This document shows, in pieces, positions 18,625 to 27,310 of a DNA stretch of 38,879 nt (position 1 is its first letter; each line of letters opens with the position of its first letter). Source of the DNA: Corynebacterium sp. (GTDB lineage: Bacteria; Actinomycetota; Actinomycetes; Mycobacteriales; Mycobacteriaceae). The notes below the pieces were generated by a model. It was not told where the DNA came from. It did no database searches and saw only the letters and a program-made list of their open reading frames with translations. A program made the translations under genes and the position numbers. Location: contig NZ_JALAGY010000057.1 in assembly GCF_022712195.1 (NCBI RefSeq), positions 1 to 38,879 on the forward strand. The letters run 5' to 3'.

Positions 18625-20131
18625 CCTCCTCCGCTGCCGGTCCCCGGGCTTCCCGAATCCTGGAACGTTCCCCGGCCATCACCGCGAAGTACAGCACCCC
18701 GCCCAGGGCGGCCCCGATCAGCCAGGCGAATCCGGAGAGGTCCTGCAGTGCCGGCACCCACACGGTGAGCACGGCGAAGACCGCGGCCACACCCACGGCC
18801 ACCAGGCCCTTCACGTTCCAGCCCCGGTGGTAGTAGTACGGTCCGGCAGGGTCCAGCGTGAAGGCGTCCCGCAGGTCCACCCGCCTGCGCCGGATCACGT
18901 AGTAGTCCACGACCAGCACACCGTACAGCGGTGCCAGCACCGCGCCCAGGGTGTCGACGAAAGTGGGCAGCCCGATGTCGTCGATCACCGCCACCCACAG
19001 TGCACCGATGACGAAACCGAGGGCTGCGGTGATGATCCCGCCGAGGCGGAAGCTGATCCTCGACGGCGCCATGTTCGCCATGTCGTAGGCCGGCGGGATG
19101 AAGTTCGCCACCAGGTTCACCCCCACCGTCGCCACCAGGAACGTCACCGCCGCGATGATCGACAGCACCACCGAGTCCGCCTGGCCCACGATGTCGGACG
19201 GATTGTCCATCGGGGTGCCCCGGCCGTCCTGGAACACCACGTACGCGCCGGCGGTGATGAACAGCGCCAGGAACGTGAAGAACGCCAGGGACAGCGGCAG
19301 GCCGGCGAGGTTCCCCCGGCGCATCGACCTCTCCGAGCGCGAGAACCTGGAGAAGTCACCGAAGTTGATGATCACCGCGGAGAAGTACGCGACCATCGTG
19401 CCGACCACGCCGACGAACGCCGACACCGCCGCCCAGCCGGTCACGTCGTCACTGTTGAAGATCGCCCCGACCGCGGGCAGCATGTCCGAGCCCGCGCGCA
19501 CCCAGATCACCACGAGCAGGACCACCATCACCGCGTACACGGCGGGCCCGGCGACGTTGAGGAATCGGGTGATCGCGTCGATGCCCCGGCTGAACAGGGC
19601 GACCTGGAGCACGGCGACGATGACGTAGGAGATCCACGACACCGCGTTCATCCCCAGGAACTCGCCGGAGCCCGGGGACCCGAGGGCGGAGTTGATCGCC
19701 AGCGCCACCGCGGTGGAGGCGAAGTAGGTCTGCGCCCCGTACCAGAAGATCGCGACGACGCCGCGGACCAGCGCGGGGAAGCGTGCCCCGAGTACCCCCA
19801 TCGACATCCGCGCCATCACCGCGTAGGGCACCCCGAGCCTCACACTCGGCGCACCCGACAGGTTCACGAGACAGTTGACGATGACGCCGGCGAGGACGAT
19901 CGCGGCGAACACGTACCATCCGCTGATGCCCGCGCCGATGAACAGCGACGCCGCCAGGGTGTACCCGGCCAGGGACTGGACGTCGTTGGTCCAGACGTTG
20001 AAGATCTCGAAGGCACCCCATTTTCGGTGGTGCGCCGGTATCGGGGCGAGATCCGCGTTGAACAGTGCGGGGTCCGCGGTGGTGGCGTCGATGTCGGTGG
20101 TCTGGATGCCTGGGTCGTCGGTGTCGCGCAT
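18608..20131 (-). CDS. NCS1-family nucleobase/hydantoin/allantoin-type permease
   Basis: The protein has 507 residues and about 12 predicted membrane helices. The N-terminal segment has NADLAPIPAHHRKWGAFEIFNVWTND, with the conserved NxD.xP and W...I.N.W of the NCS1 family (Mhp1, PucI, CodB), and YGAQTYFASTAVALAI in TM3. The family imports purines, cytosine, hydantoins, allantoin or thiamine with H+ or Na+; substrate cannot be assigned here because no catabolic partner genes are adjacent. It is transcribed towards, and overlaps tail to tail by 17 bp with, the acyl-CoA dehydrogenase. It is divergent from the first esterase lipoprotein, with a GTGAC-AC-GTCAC dyad at 20207-20218 in the shared upstream region. 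Confidence 0.92.
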   Translation of the reverse strand: MRDTDDPGIQTTDIDATTADPALFNADLAPIPAHHRKWGAFEIFNVWTNDVQSLAGYTLAASLFIGAGISGWYVFAAIVLAGVIVNCLVNLSGAPSVRLGVPYAVMARMSMGVLGARFPALVRGVVAIFWYGAQTYFASTAVALAINSALGSPGSGEFLGMNAVSWISYVIVAVLQVALFSRGIDAITRFLNVAGPAVYAVMVVLLVVIWVRAGSDMLPAVGAIFNSDDVTGWAAVSAFVGVVGTMVAYFSAVIINFGDFSRFSRSERSMRRGNLAGLPLSLAFFTFLALFITAGAYVVFQDGRGTPMDNPSDIVGQADSVVLSIIAAVTFLVATVGVNLVANFIPPAYDMANMAPSRISFRLGGIITAALGFVIGALWVAVIDDIGLPTFVDTLGAVLAPLYGVLVVDYYVIRRRRVDLRDAFTLDPAGPYYYHRGWNVKGLVAVGVAAVFAVLTVWVPALQDLSGFAWLIGAALGGVLYFAVMAGERSRIREARGPAAEEVSRGS

Positions 20132-20333
20132 GGGGGCCGCCGGATCTGTGGTGGTAGGGACGGGTGGTGAGGGCCAACCCTAGACCGCGCAGGACGCCGC
20201 ACCGGGGTGACACGTCACACTGCGGGCCGATTCATCGAAGATGTCACACCGTGGAAACCTGCGGTGTCCGGTCGGCGGAGTCAGTACACTCCGGTGGTGA
20301 CAGACCCGACGTCCACGACAGGAGGGCCCGCCG

Positions 20334-21326
20334 GTGACGCTGCCACGCAGAACCCTCCCCGTCCTGACCGCCTCCGCTCTCGGCGCCGTGCTGCTCTCCG
20401 CCTGCGGCGGGGACGGGCCGTCGGACTCCCCGCCCGCCACGGAGACCACCGTCTCGAACGGACTGACCGTGGTCACCGGCGTACCGCGGGACGAGGTGGC
20501 CGACGGCTTCGTCGAGCGGATCGTCTACCCCGTCCGCGGGGGTGCCCCGGACCCGGCGCAGAACTGGGCCGACCTCTACCTCCCGCCAGGTGACCGCCGC
20601 GCCGGTGCGCTGCCCCTGGTGGTCTACCTGCAGGGCAGTGCCTGGAACGGCGGTGCCCACGGCGCCCGCCGTGTCTCCTCCGACCTGGCTTCTCGGGGGC
20701 TGGCGGTGCTCAACGTGGAGTACCGCGGGGCGGACGAGGGCGGCGGGTGGCCGACGACCTTCACCGACGGCGCCGACGCCCTCGACCACGTACCGACCAT
20801 CGCGGGGCACAGGCCGGGCATATCCGTCGACGACGCCACGGTCGTCGGGCACAGCGCCGGTGGGCAGCTCGCCGCCTGGGCCGGCTTCCGCGGTCAGCTT
20901 GACCAGGACCGGGTCGGCGCGAACCCACGGTTCTCCCCCGCCCGGGTGGTCTCTCTCGCCGGCCCGCTGGACCTGGTCCGGGCGGCGGAGAACGGCGACG
21001 ACAACATCGTCGAGGCCATGGGCGGCACCCCGTCGGAACTGCCCGGGGCGTATGACGGCATCGACCCGATCCGCAACATCGACCGCGACCTCGCCGTGGT
21101 CGCCGTGCACGGCACCGGGGACTCACTCGTCCCGCCGGGGAACTCGGAACGCTACGTCGAGGCGGCCCGGAAGGCCGGCGCAGACGCCGAACTCGTCCTG
21201 TTCCGCGGTGCGGGCCACAAGTCGTTCCTGTCGTCCTCGTCGTCCCACTACGGCCGCCTGCTGTCGATCATCCACCGGACCGCGACCGTCCCCCGCCAGG
21301 AGCTGGACGGCGGTCTCTTCCGGTGA
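20334..21326 (+). CDS. alpha/beta-hydrolase esterase lipoprotein, copy 1
   Basis: The protein has 330 residues. The signal peptide ends in a lipobox (LLSACGGDG), so it is a surface lipoprotein. The fold shows the nucleophile elbow GHSAGGQ, the acid HGTGDSLVPP and the catalytic His in GAGHKSF. The family resembles BD-FAE/arylformamidase-type esterases. The usual oxyanion HGG.W box is replaced by QGSAWNGG, which may alter activity. The GTG start at 20334 has AGGAGGG 7-8 nt upstream, and a -10-like TACACT lies at 20285-20290. It is a tandem paralogue of the next gene, with long near-identical stretches such as the NWADLYLP region. Confidence 0.85.
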   Translation: MTLPRRTLPVLTASALGAVLLSACGGDGPSDSPPATETTVSNGLTVVTGVPRDEVADGFVERIVYPVRGGAPDPAQNWADLYLPPGDRRAGALPLVVYLQGSAWNGGAHGARRVSSDLASRGLAVLNVEYRGADEGGGWPTTFTDGADALDHVPTIAGHRPGISVDDATVVGHSAGGQLAAWAGFRGQLDQDRVGANPRFSPARVVSLAGPLDLVRAAENGDDNIVEAMGGTPSELPGAYDGIDPIRNIDRDLAVVAVHGTGDSLVPPGNSERYVEAARKAGADAELVLFRGAGHKSFLSSSSSHYGRLLSIIHRTATVPRQELDGGLFR

Positions 21327-21388
21327 GCCCGCCCCAGTATGCTCGGGGACACGTCCGCCCGCACCCCGCCCACGAGGAGTGACCCGCC

Positions 21389-22486
21389 GTGTCCCTGTCA
21401 TCCCCGCCCGGTCCCCGCCGCGCCGCACCGGTCCTCGCCACCGTGGCACTCACCGGTGCCCTGACGGCCTGCGGCGCGGACGCGGGTTCCGGCGACAGCT
21501 CCACCACCGGGCACTCCGCACCGCCGTCGGCCCCCGTCGAGCACGAGGGTGCCACCGTGGTCACCGACGTGCCGTCCGACGAGGTGGCCGAGGGTTTCGT
21601 CGAACGGTACATCTACCCCGTGCGCGACGGCGCGCCGGACCCCACGCAGAACTGGGCGGACCTCTACCTCCCCACCGGGGACGACGACGGGGACACCGAC
21701 GGGGACACCGGGACCACTCCCGAGGAGGACACCGTCCCGCTGGTCGTGTTCATCCACGGCGGTGCCTGGCACGGCGGCGCACCGGGGTCACGGCACATCG
21801 CCGCCGACCTCGCCGCCCGCGGTCTGGCGGTGCTCAACGTGGAGTACCGTGACGTCAGCGACGGAGGCGGCTGGCCGCAGACCTTCACCGACGTCGCCGA
21901 CGCCCTCGACTACGTCCCGTCCATCGACAGGCTGCACCCGGAGATCACCACCGACGACGAGACGGTGGTCGGGCACAGCGCCGGCGCGCAGCTCGCCGCC
22001 TGGGCGGGCACCCGCGGCGACCTGGAGACCGGCACGTTGGGGGCGGACCCGAAGTTCACCCCGACCCGGGTGGTGTCGCTCTCCGGTCCCCTGGACCTGG
22101 TGTGGGCCGCCGAGCACGGCGACGAGAACATCGTCAAGGCCATGAAGGGCACCCCGGAGCAGCTCCCGGACCGTTACGACAGCGTGGACCCGATCCAGAA
22201 CATCAACCGGCGCATCCCGGTCGTCGCGGTGCACGGCACGAAGGACACGCTCGTGCCGCCGGCGAACTCGCGGCACTACGTCGACGCGGTCACCCGCGAC
22301 GGCGGCGACGCGAAGCTGGTGATGCTCCGCGACGAGGACCACACGTCCTTCCTGAAGTCCTCGTCACGGCACTACGCCCCGGTGCTCGAGATCATCCACC
22401 GGGTCACCACCCTGTCCCACGAGGAGCTCGGCGACCGGCTCGACGGGGAGACGACCGAGCTGGCCGAGCAACGGCCCGGAGCGTAG
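21389..22486 (+). CDS. alpha/beta-hydrolase esterase lipoprotein, copy 2
   Basis: The protein has 365 residues. It has a signal peptide with lipobox (LTACGADAG), a normal oxyanion motif HGGAWHGG, the nucleophile GHSAGAQ, the acid HGTKDTLVPP and the His EDHTSF. Compared with copy 1 it has an Asp/Gly/Thr-rich insert (about residues 95-112) and a longer acidic C-terminus. The GTG start at 21389 follows GAGGAG. A TATGCT sequence at 21338-21343 in the 62-bp gap could be its own -10. The natural substrate is unknown; the family hydrolyses short esters or formamides. The duplication looks old, since the copies have diverged substantially outside the conserved blocks. Confidence 0.85.
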   Translation: MSLSSPPGPRRAAPVLATVALTGALTACGADAGSGDSSTTGHSAPPSAPVEHEGATVVTDVPSDEVAEGFVERYIYPVRDGAPDPTQNWADLYLPTGDDDGDTDGDTGTTPEEDTVPLVVFIHGGAWHGGAPGSRHIAADLAARGLAVLNVEYRDVSDGGGWPQTFTDVADALDYVPSIDRLHPEITTDDETVVGHSAGAQLAAWAGTRGDLETGTLGADPKFTPTRVVSLSGPLDLVWAAEHGDENIVKAMKGTPEQLPDRYDSVDPIQNINRRIPVVAVHGTKDTLVPPANSRHYVDAVTRDGGDAKLVMLRDEDHTSFLKSSSRHYAPVLEIIHRVTTLSHEELGDRLDGETTELAEQRPGA

Positions 22487-22499
22487 TCCGCCCCCGGGG

Positions 22500-24320
22500 T
22501 CAGGAGGTGTGGTGCACCGGGGCGAGCCGGTACACCGGGGTGTCCAGCCCCTCGTGGCGGGCGGCGAGCTGCAGCGCGAGGTAGCGCGAGTAGTGTCGGC
22601 CCTGGTGCAGGTTGCCGCCCATGAACCAGAGGTTGTCCTGCCGGGTCGGCTTCCACATGTTGCGCAGTTCGCCCTCCCACGGGCCGGGGTCCTTGGCGGT
22701 GTCGGAGCCCAGTCCCCAGCACTTGCCGACCTTGTCGGCGACCTCCGGGCTGATCAGCATCTCCGCCCAGCCGTTCATCGACCCGTAGCCGGTGGCCAGG
22801 ACGACCACGTCGGCCTGCAGTTCGGTGCCGTCGGTGAGCACCACCCCGTCCGTGGTGTAGTGGTCGATGCCGACTCCGCTGTGCAGTTCGATGGAGCCGT
22901 CGGCGACGAGTTCGGAGGCGCCGACGTTGATGTAGTAGCCCGAGCCGCGCCGCAGGTACTTGAGGAACAGGCCGGACTCGTCCTCGCCGAAGTCCAGCAT
23001 GAATCCGGCGTCCTCGAGCTGCCGGTAGAAGTCCGCGTCCTCCTCGCGCACCTTGTCGAAGGCCGCCTTCTGTCCGGCGGGCAGCAGCTTGTAGGGCCAG
23101 GAGGCGAAGAGCATGTCGGCGGTGTCGGTGTCGATCCCGGACTCCACGGCCTCCTCGGAGAACAGCGGTGAGGTGACGTGCCGGATGAAGGCGTCGGAGT
23201 TCACGATGTGCGTCGAGGACCGCTGGATCATCACCGGGTGCGCACCGTTGTCGTGCAGGTCCTTGCAGATGTCGTGGGCGGAGTTGTTCGCCCCGAGCAC
23301 CACGACGCGCCGCCCCTTGTCGACCTCGCCGCCGGGGTGTTCGGAGGAGTGCCGGATCTCTCCGCGGAAGTCCTCCTCGCCGGGGAAGGACGGCTTGTTC
23401 GGCACCCCGGACATGCCGGTGGCCAGCACCAGCTGGGTGGGGTTGAGGACGACCTGTTCGCCGTCACGGGAGACGACGACCTCCCAGGTGCCGGAGCCCT
23501 CGTCGTAGGACGCCCTCTCGCAGGTGGTCTTCGTCCAGTAGTCCAGGTCCATGATGCCGGTGTAGTGCTCCAGCCAGTCCCCCATCTTGTCCTTCGGGGT
23601 GAACACCGGCCAGGTCGGCGGGAAGGGCAGGTAGGGGAGGTGGTCGTACCAGACCGGGTCGTGGAGGCACAGCGAGTGGTAGCGTCCGCGCCACTGGTCG
23701 CCGGGGCGGCCGGACTTCTCCACGACCAGGGTGGGCACGCCCTGGTGCTTGAGACGTGCGGCGAGGGCGATGCCGCCCTGGCCGCCTCCGACGATCAGCA
23801 CGTAGGGCTGGTCCTCGTAGCCGAGACGTTCACGCCGTCGGGCGCGCTTGTCGGCCCAGTTGAGCTTCTCCGCCTCGGGCCCGTGTTCGACGCCCTTGGG
23901 ACGGTTACGGCCCTTGGGTTCGGGCCGGCAGACGAGTTCGCGGGCGGAGGTCAGCAGTGTCCACACCTTGCCTCCGCGCAGCCGGACGATGGCCCGGGCC
24001 TTGAAGACCGGTGTGGTGAAGGTGACGGTCCCCCGGGTGACACCTTCGCCCTCGTCCGTGGCGTCCTCGACGACCAGGTCGGTGGCGCCGAGCCGGTCGT
24101 GGTTCTCCCGGACGAGGTCGGCTATCTCGTCGACGCCTTCCGCGGTGTGCAGGTTCCACGTGTAGACGACGAGGTCGCGCCAGAATCCGTCGGGTTCGAA
24201 GAGGTCTGTGACCGCGTCGGCGGCGGCCTGCGGGTCCGTGGCGTCGAGTGCGTCGGCGAAGGCGGTGAGCCAGTCGGTGACCTGCTGGTGGAGGGTGGTG
24301 TCGGTCGTGGCGGCTGTCAT
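22500..24320 (-). CDS. flavin-dependent monooxygenase with N-terminal NTF2/SnoaL-like domain
   Basis: The protein has 606 residues. The first 130 or so residues look like an NTF2/SnoaL-like fold (WLTAFADALDATDP, FEPDGFWRDL). The rest is a class B flavoprotein monooxygenase: FAD Rossmann motif LIVGGGQGGIALA near 172-184, the FPGEEDFRGEIRHSSEH signature, the NADPH Rossmann motif VVVLGANNSAHDI, and ATGYG near the end. Members oxygenate S, N or ketone substrates or act as YUCCA-like 2-oxoacid decarboxylating enzymes; the substrate is not deducible here. ATG 24320 is chosen because AAAGGA lies upstream and the longer version begins with low-quality sequence. A GlxR-like site lies about 100 bp upstream. 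Confidence 0.88.
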   Translation of the reverse strand: MTAATTDTTLHQQVTDWLTAFADALDATDPQAAADAVTDLFEPDGFWRDLVVYTWNLHTAEGVDEIADLVRENHDRLGATDLVVEDATDEGEGVTRGTVTFTTPVFKARAIVRLRGGKVWTLLTSARELVCRPEPKGRNRPKGVEHGPEAEKLNWADKRARRRERLGYEDQPYVLIVGGGQGGIALAARLKHQGVPTLVVEKSGRPGDQWRGRYHSLCLHDPVWYDHLPYLPFPPTWPVFTPKDKMGDWLEHYTGIMDLDYWTKTTCERASYDEGSGTWEVVVSRDGEQVVLNPTQLVLATGMSGVPNKPSFPGEEDFRGEIRHSSEHPGGEVDKGRRVVVLGANNSAHDICKDLHDNGAHPVMIQRSSTHIVNSDAFIRHVTSPLFSEEAVESGIDTDTADMLFASWPYKLLPAGQKAAFDKVREEDADFYRQLEDAGFMLDFGEDESGLFLKYLRRGSGYYINVGASELVADGSIELHSGVGIDHYTTDGVVLTDGTELQADVVVLATGYGSMNGWAEMLISPEVADKVGKCWGLGSDTAKDPGPWEGELRNMWKPTRQDNLWFMGGNLHQGRHYSRYLALQLAARHEGLDTPVYRLAPVHHTS

Positions 24321-24421
24321 GGACCGGTGTCCTTTCGTTCGCGGGGTTCGGAGAGCGAGGGAGAGACTGGGGGAATGCAGAAGATGCAGGGGATACAGGA
24401 GAGGTTCAGGCGCCGGCGGAG

Positions 24422-24437
24422 TGTGTCCTGCGTCACA
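24422..24437. promoter_or_regulatory. GlxR/CRP-like operator candidate
   Basis: TGTGTCCTGCGTCACA matches the corynebacterial GlxR consensus TGTGA-N6-TCACA with one mismatch. It lies about 100 bp upstream of the flavin monooxygenase start, in a 270-bp intergenic stretch (24321-24590) that otherwise holds only the holA-side hairpin. cAMP-GlxR control is inference. Confidence 0.4.
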
Positions 24438-24551
24438 CCTAGCCGACCCCGACAACGGTAGGAGCAGTCCCCGCCCCCTGACGACCACGCTGGAAACATC
24501 ACTGTCCGGACATAATGATTCCTGTCGGAAGAAACCCGGTCACGCCGCCGA

Positions 24552-24583
24552 CCACCCCCGTAGGCGACTCCGCCACGGGGGTG
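24552..24583 (-). terminator. hairpin downstream of holA
   Basis: CCACCCCCGT and ACGGGGGTGG form a perfect 10-bp stem with a 12-nt loop, starting 8 bp beyond the holA stop. No U-run follows on the minus strand, so termination would rely on the GC-rich stem or on Rho. Confidence 0.6.
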
Positions 24584-24590
24584 GCTACCT

Positions 24591-25571
24591 TCACCCCCGC
24601 GCGAGTGCCGCGATACGCCGGACGGCGTCCTCCACGGCCCACTCCGCGTCCGCCGCGTGCCCCTTGACCCCCGCGTCCAACTCCGCGACGATCTGGACTG
24701 CCGCCGCCACCGACGACGCCTTCCAGGACCGCGCCGAGCGGACGGTCTTCTCCAGCTTCCACGGCGGCATCCCGTACTCCCCCGCCTGCTGCCGGGGGTT
24801 GACCCGCGCACCGTGGACACGGGCGATGTCCCCCACCATGCCCGAGAGCGCCGACGCCAGCAGCACCGGGTGCACACCCAGCTGCAGTGCCCGGCGCGCC
24901 GACCCCAGCGCCTGGTCCGCCCGTCCGGCGACGGCGAGGTCGGAGACGTCGAAGCCGGAGACCTCCGCGGAGCCCTGGTAGTAGCGGTGCACGGTCTCCA
25001 CGGTGACGTTGCCGTCGGTGTCGGCGACGAGCTGGCTGATCGCACTGGCCAGCTCCCGCAGGTCCGTGCCCACCGAGTCGAGGAGTGCGGCGGTGACGTC
25101 CGGGGTCACGCGCACCTTGTGGTCCCGGAACTCCTGCTCGACGAAGCTCTGCCGTTCCCGGCCCTTGAGCTCGGCGGCCGAGTGCACCTCGACCGTGCCT
25201 TTGGGCCCCTTCTTCGGCAGGGAGGTGACCAGGGACTTCTGCCGCCCCTTGCCGGTGTGCTGCAGGATCAGCACCACCCCGGGCGCCGGGTCGGACACGG
25301 CCATCTCGATCATGGCGACGGACTCCTTCGCCGCCTCCTCCACCCCGGTGACGACCACGATCCGGTCTTCGGCGAACAGGGACGGGCTGAGCAGTTCCGC
25401 CAGTTCACCGGCGTTGAGATCGGAGGTCCTGCGCATGTCGACCGGCAGGTCGTCGATCCCGGCGTGGGCGCGGGTGGCGGCGACGACACGGTGCCGGGCC
25501 CGTTCGGCGAGGAAGCTGTCGTTGCCGACGATGAGGTTCACCGGTGCCGGTGGGCGGGAGCTGGTTGCCAT
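24591..25571 (-). CDS. holA: DNA polymerase III delta subunit
   Basis: This 326-residue clamp-loader AAA+-like subunit opens the beta clamp. The N-terminal region has VNLIVGNDSFLAERA; the middle reads FAEDRIVVVTGVEEA and DLRELASAISQLVAD. The C-terminal collar-like region includes LGVHPVLLASALSGMVGDIARV and PPWKLEKTVRSAR, as in HolA. ATG 25571 is the only plausible in-frame start; sequence further upstream belongs to the divergent VOC gene. In corynebacteria comEC, holA and rpsT are neighbours on the chromosome; here holA still lies next to comEC apart from one inserted VOC gene. Confidence 0.95.
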   Translation of the reverse strand: MATSSRPPAPVNLIVGNDSFLAERARHRVVAATRAHAGIDDLPVDMRRTSDLNAGELAELLSPSLFAEDRIVVVTGVEEAAKESVAMIEMAVSDPAPGVVLILQHTGKGRQKSLVTSLPKKGPKGTVEVHSAAELKGRERQSFVEQEFRDHKVRVTPDVTAALLDSVGTDLRELASAISQLVADTDGNVTVETVHRYYQGSAEVSGFDVSDLAVAGRADQALGSARRALQLGVHPVLLASALSGMVGDIARVHGARVNPRQQAGEYGMPPWKLEKTVRSARSWKASSVAAAVQIVAELDAGVKGHAADAEWAVEDAVRRIAALARG

Positions 25572-25628
25572 GGGTGCCAGTCTATCGCCCGGCGATTTTC
25601 CCGGCGCGACGTCCGGACGTGCACGGTA

Positions 25629-25634
25629 TAGAGT
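25629..25634 (+). promoter_or_regulatory. -10 box of a probable leaderless transcript
   Basis: TAGAGT (within TATAGAGT) lies 6 nt before the ATG at 25641, and no Shine-Dalgarno sequence is present. The spacing matches the leaderless pattern also seen at 4480 and 27299. Confidence 0.5.
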
Positions 25635-25640
25635 GGTTCC

Positions 25641-25997
25641 ATGCAGGTTGAACGGGTGGTGCCGAATGTCGTGGTCGCCGATCTGCCGCGGGCGGTCGCC
25701 GAGCACAGGGACGTCCTGGGGTTCGAGATCCTCATGGACCACGGCTGGATCGTCACCCTCGGTGATGACGCGGGTCACCAGCTCAGTCTCATGCCCGCCG
25801 ACGCGACGGCCACGGTCTGCCCGGCCGTCTCGATCTTCGTCGACGACGTGTCCGTGGCACTGGAGCGGGTCACGGCCGCCGGCCTCGAGATCGTTCACCG
25901 GCTCACCGAGGAGCCGTGGGGCGTGACCCGTTTCTTCTACCGTGATTCGCAGGGCACCGTCATCAACGTCGGGATGCACACACCGCCGGGCGACTGA
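25641..25997 (+). CDS. VOC (glyoxalase/bleomycin-resistance fold) protein
   Basis: The protein has 118 residues. A single vicinal-oxygen-chelate domain is built of two beta-alpha-beta-beta-beta units: VVPNVVVADLPRAVAEHRDVLGF, then SIFVDDVSVALERVTAAG, then EPWGVTRFFYRDSQGTVINV. The family covers glyoxalases, dioxygenases and drug-binding proteins; nothing fixes the substrate. It is divergent from holA (69 bp between starts) and convergent with the comEC fragment (11-bp gap), so it is an insertion into the comEC-holA pair. It is probably translated from a leaderless mRNA. Confidence 0.88.
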   Translation: MQVERVVPNVVVADLPRAVAEHRDVLGFEILMDHGWIVTLGDDAGHQLSLMPADATATVCPAVSIFVDDVSVALERVTAAGLEIVHRLTEEPWGVTRFFYRDSQGTVINVGMHTPPGD

Positions 25998-26008
25998 CAT
26001 AGGTCCAG

Positions 26009-27274
26009 TCACCTCCGCGTTCCGCAGAACAGGCCCCTGTCCACGATCCCGTCGGCGTACAACCCCTCGACCGCCCCCACGCTACCGAGCACCACCGTGC
26101 CGTCCCGGAAAGGAAACGCCACCGGAACCCCGCCCGGTGTACGGCTCGGCATCCCCCTGCTGCGACCACAGCCGGTCACCACGTACAGGTCGGGACGCTC
26201 CGGCGGTTGCGTGCCGTCCACCGCGTTCAACCGGTACTCGTGCAGCATGACTGCCGCTTCATCACCGACGACGATGACCTCAGCGTCCTCTCCTGCAGGT
26301 CCACGGAGTATCTCCGGTCCTCCCGACGCCGTCGGCCGCACACCCAGATACCAGTCGACCTCATCCAGGTCGTCGGCCCACACCCGCACCAGTGCGGTGT
26401 CCTTCCCCGTCGCCAGCGCGTAGGGCCCGGCCACCAGCACCCCGCGCTGCAGTCCGGCGGCCACCGCCGTCGCGGCGAGGAGCAGCACGGCCACCGCCCT
26501 GCGCCGCCACCGTGACGACACCACGACCAGCACCACCGCCGCAGCGACGAGCACCGTTCCCGCCGCGGCAGTCGCACCTCCCGGGGTGTGCAGCACCGGG
26601 ACGCCGGACAGCACCCTCGCGACAGCGAGGATCCACCACGCCGGCAGCGCCGCCGGCCACAGCACCACCGTCGCCACCCCGGTGTGCACTCCGCCGACGA
26701 GCGCGCCGAGCATGCCGACCACCGTCACCGGCGGGACCGCCACCCCGACCAGCACATTGGCCAGCACCGCCGTCGGGGAGACCACCCCGGTCATCTGCAC
26801 GATCACCGGTGCGGTCACCACGTCGGCCGCCAGACTCACCGCGAAGAGCCCCACGAGCATGGCCTGCCACCGGGCCGGCGGACGGTGGCGTCCGCACCGG
26901 GCTGTCCTGCGGTCCGTCCAGTACTGCAGTATCCGGCGGGTGATCAGCGGTGCGAGCGCCACGATGCCCGCGGTCGCCGCCACAGACAGGATGAACGCGT
27001 ACTCCACCGCCAGCCCCGGGTCGACACCCAGAAGCACGATGACCGCCGCCGACAGGGCGGCGTAACCGTGGGCCCGGCGCGCCGACAGCGCCGCCATCAG
27101 CCCCACGGCCCCCATCACCGCGGCCCGCAGCACACTGGGCTCGGGACCGACGAGCACCACGAAGGCGAGCAGGCACAGGAAGGCCGCCAGGTAGCGTGAC
27201 CACACCGGCCACCCCCACGCCGTCACCAGCACCAGCACACTGCCGGTGGCGATAGCGAGGTTCGCCCCGGAGAT
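26009..27274 (-). pseudogene. comEC: comEC, 3' part only, interrupted by the integrated island
   Basis: ComEC forms the membrane channel for single-stranded DNA during natural transformation. The readable part starts at ISGANLAIATGS, the conserved core motif that follows HL in ComEC proteins, and has several membrane helices (YLAAFLCLLAFVVLVGPEPSVLRAAVMGAVGL and onwards). The C-terminal soluble region of about 130 residues has no metallo-beta-lactamase HxHxDH motif. Directly upstream of the ISGAN codons the frame hits TAA TAA and the sequence changes to the island end. The 5' part, including the N-terminal OB-like and first membrane segments, must lie beyond the right edge of the window. The fragment could not act as a channel alone. 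Confidence 0.85.
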
Positions 27275-27294
27275 ACCTTATTAGATAGGTGTCT
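27271..27294. other. attL-like junction with dyad, island left end
   Basis: AGATACCTTATT/AGATAGGTGTCT is an imperfect 24-bp dyad (AGAnACCT... ...AGGTnTCT) placed between the last comEC codon and the integrase start. Serine integrases bind such dyads, and their attP normally lies next to the integrase gene, so this is the expected position of attL. The exact crossover dinucleotide cannot be fixed without attR or an empty site. Confidence 0.55.
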
Positions 27295-27310
27295 CTGCTA
27301 GGCTACCCGC

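Noticed and set aside
20207..20218. GTGAC-AC-GTCAC as a GlxR site
   Set aside because: The half-site spacing is 4 bp rather than the 6 bp required for GlxR; it may still be an unrelated operator.
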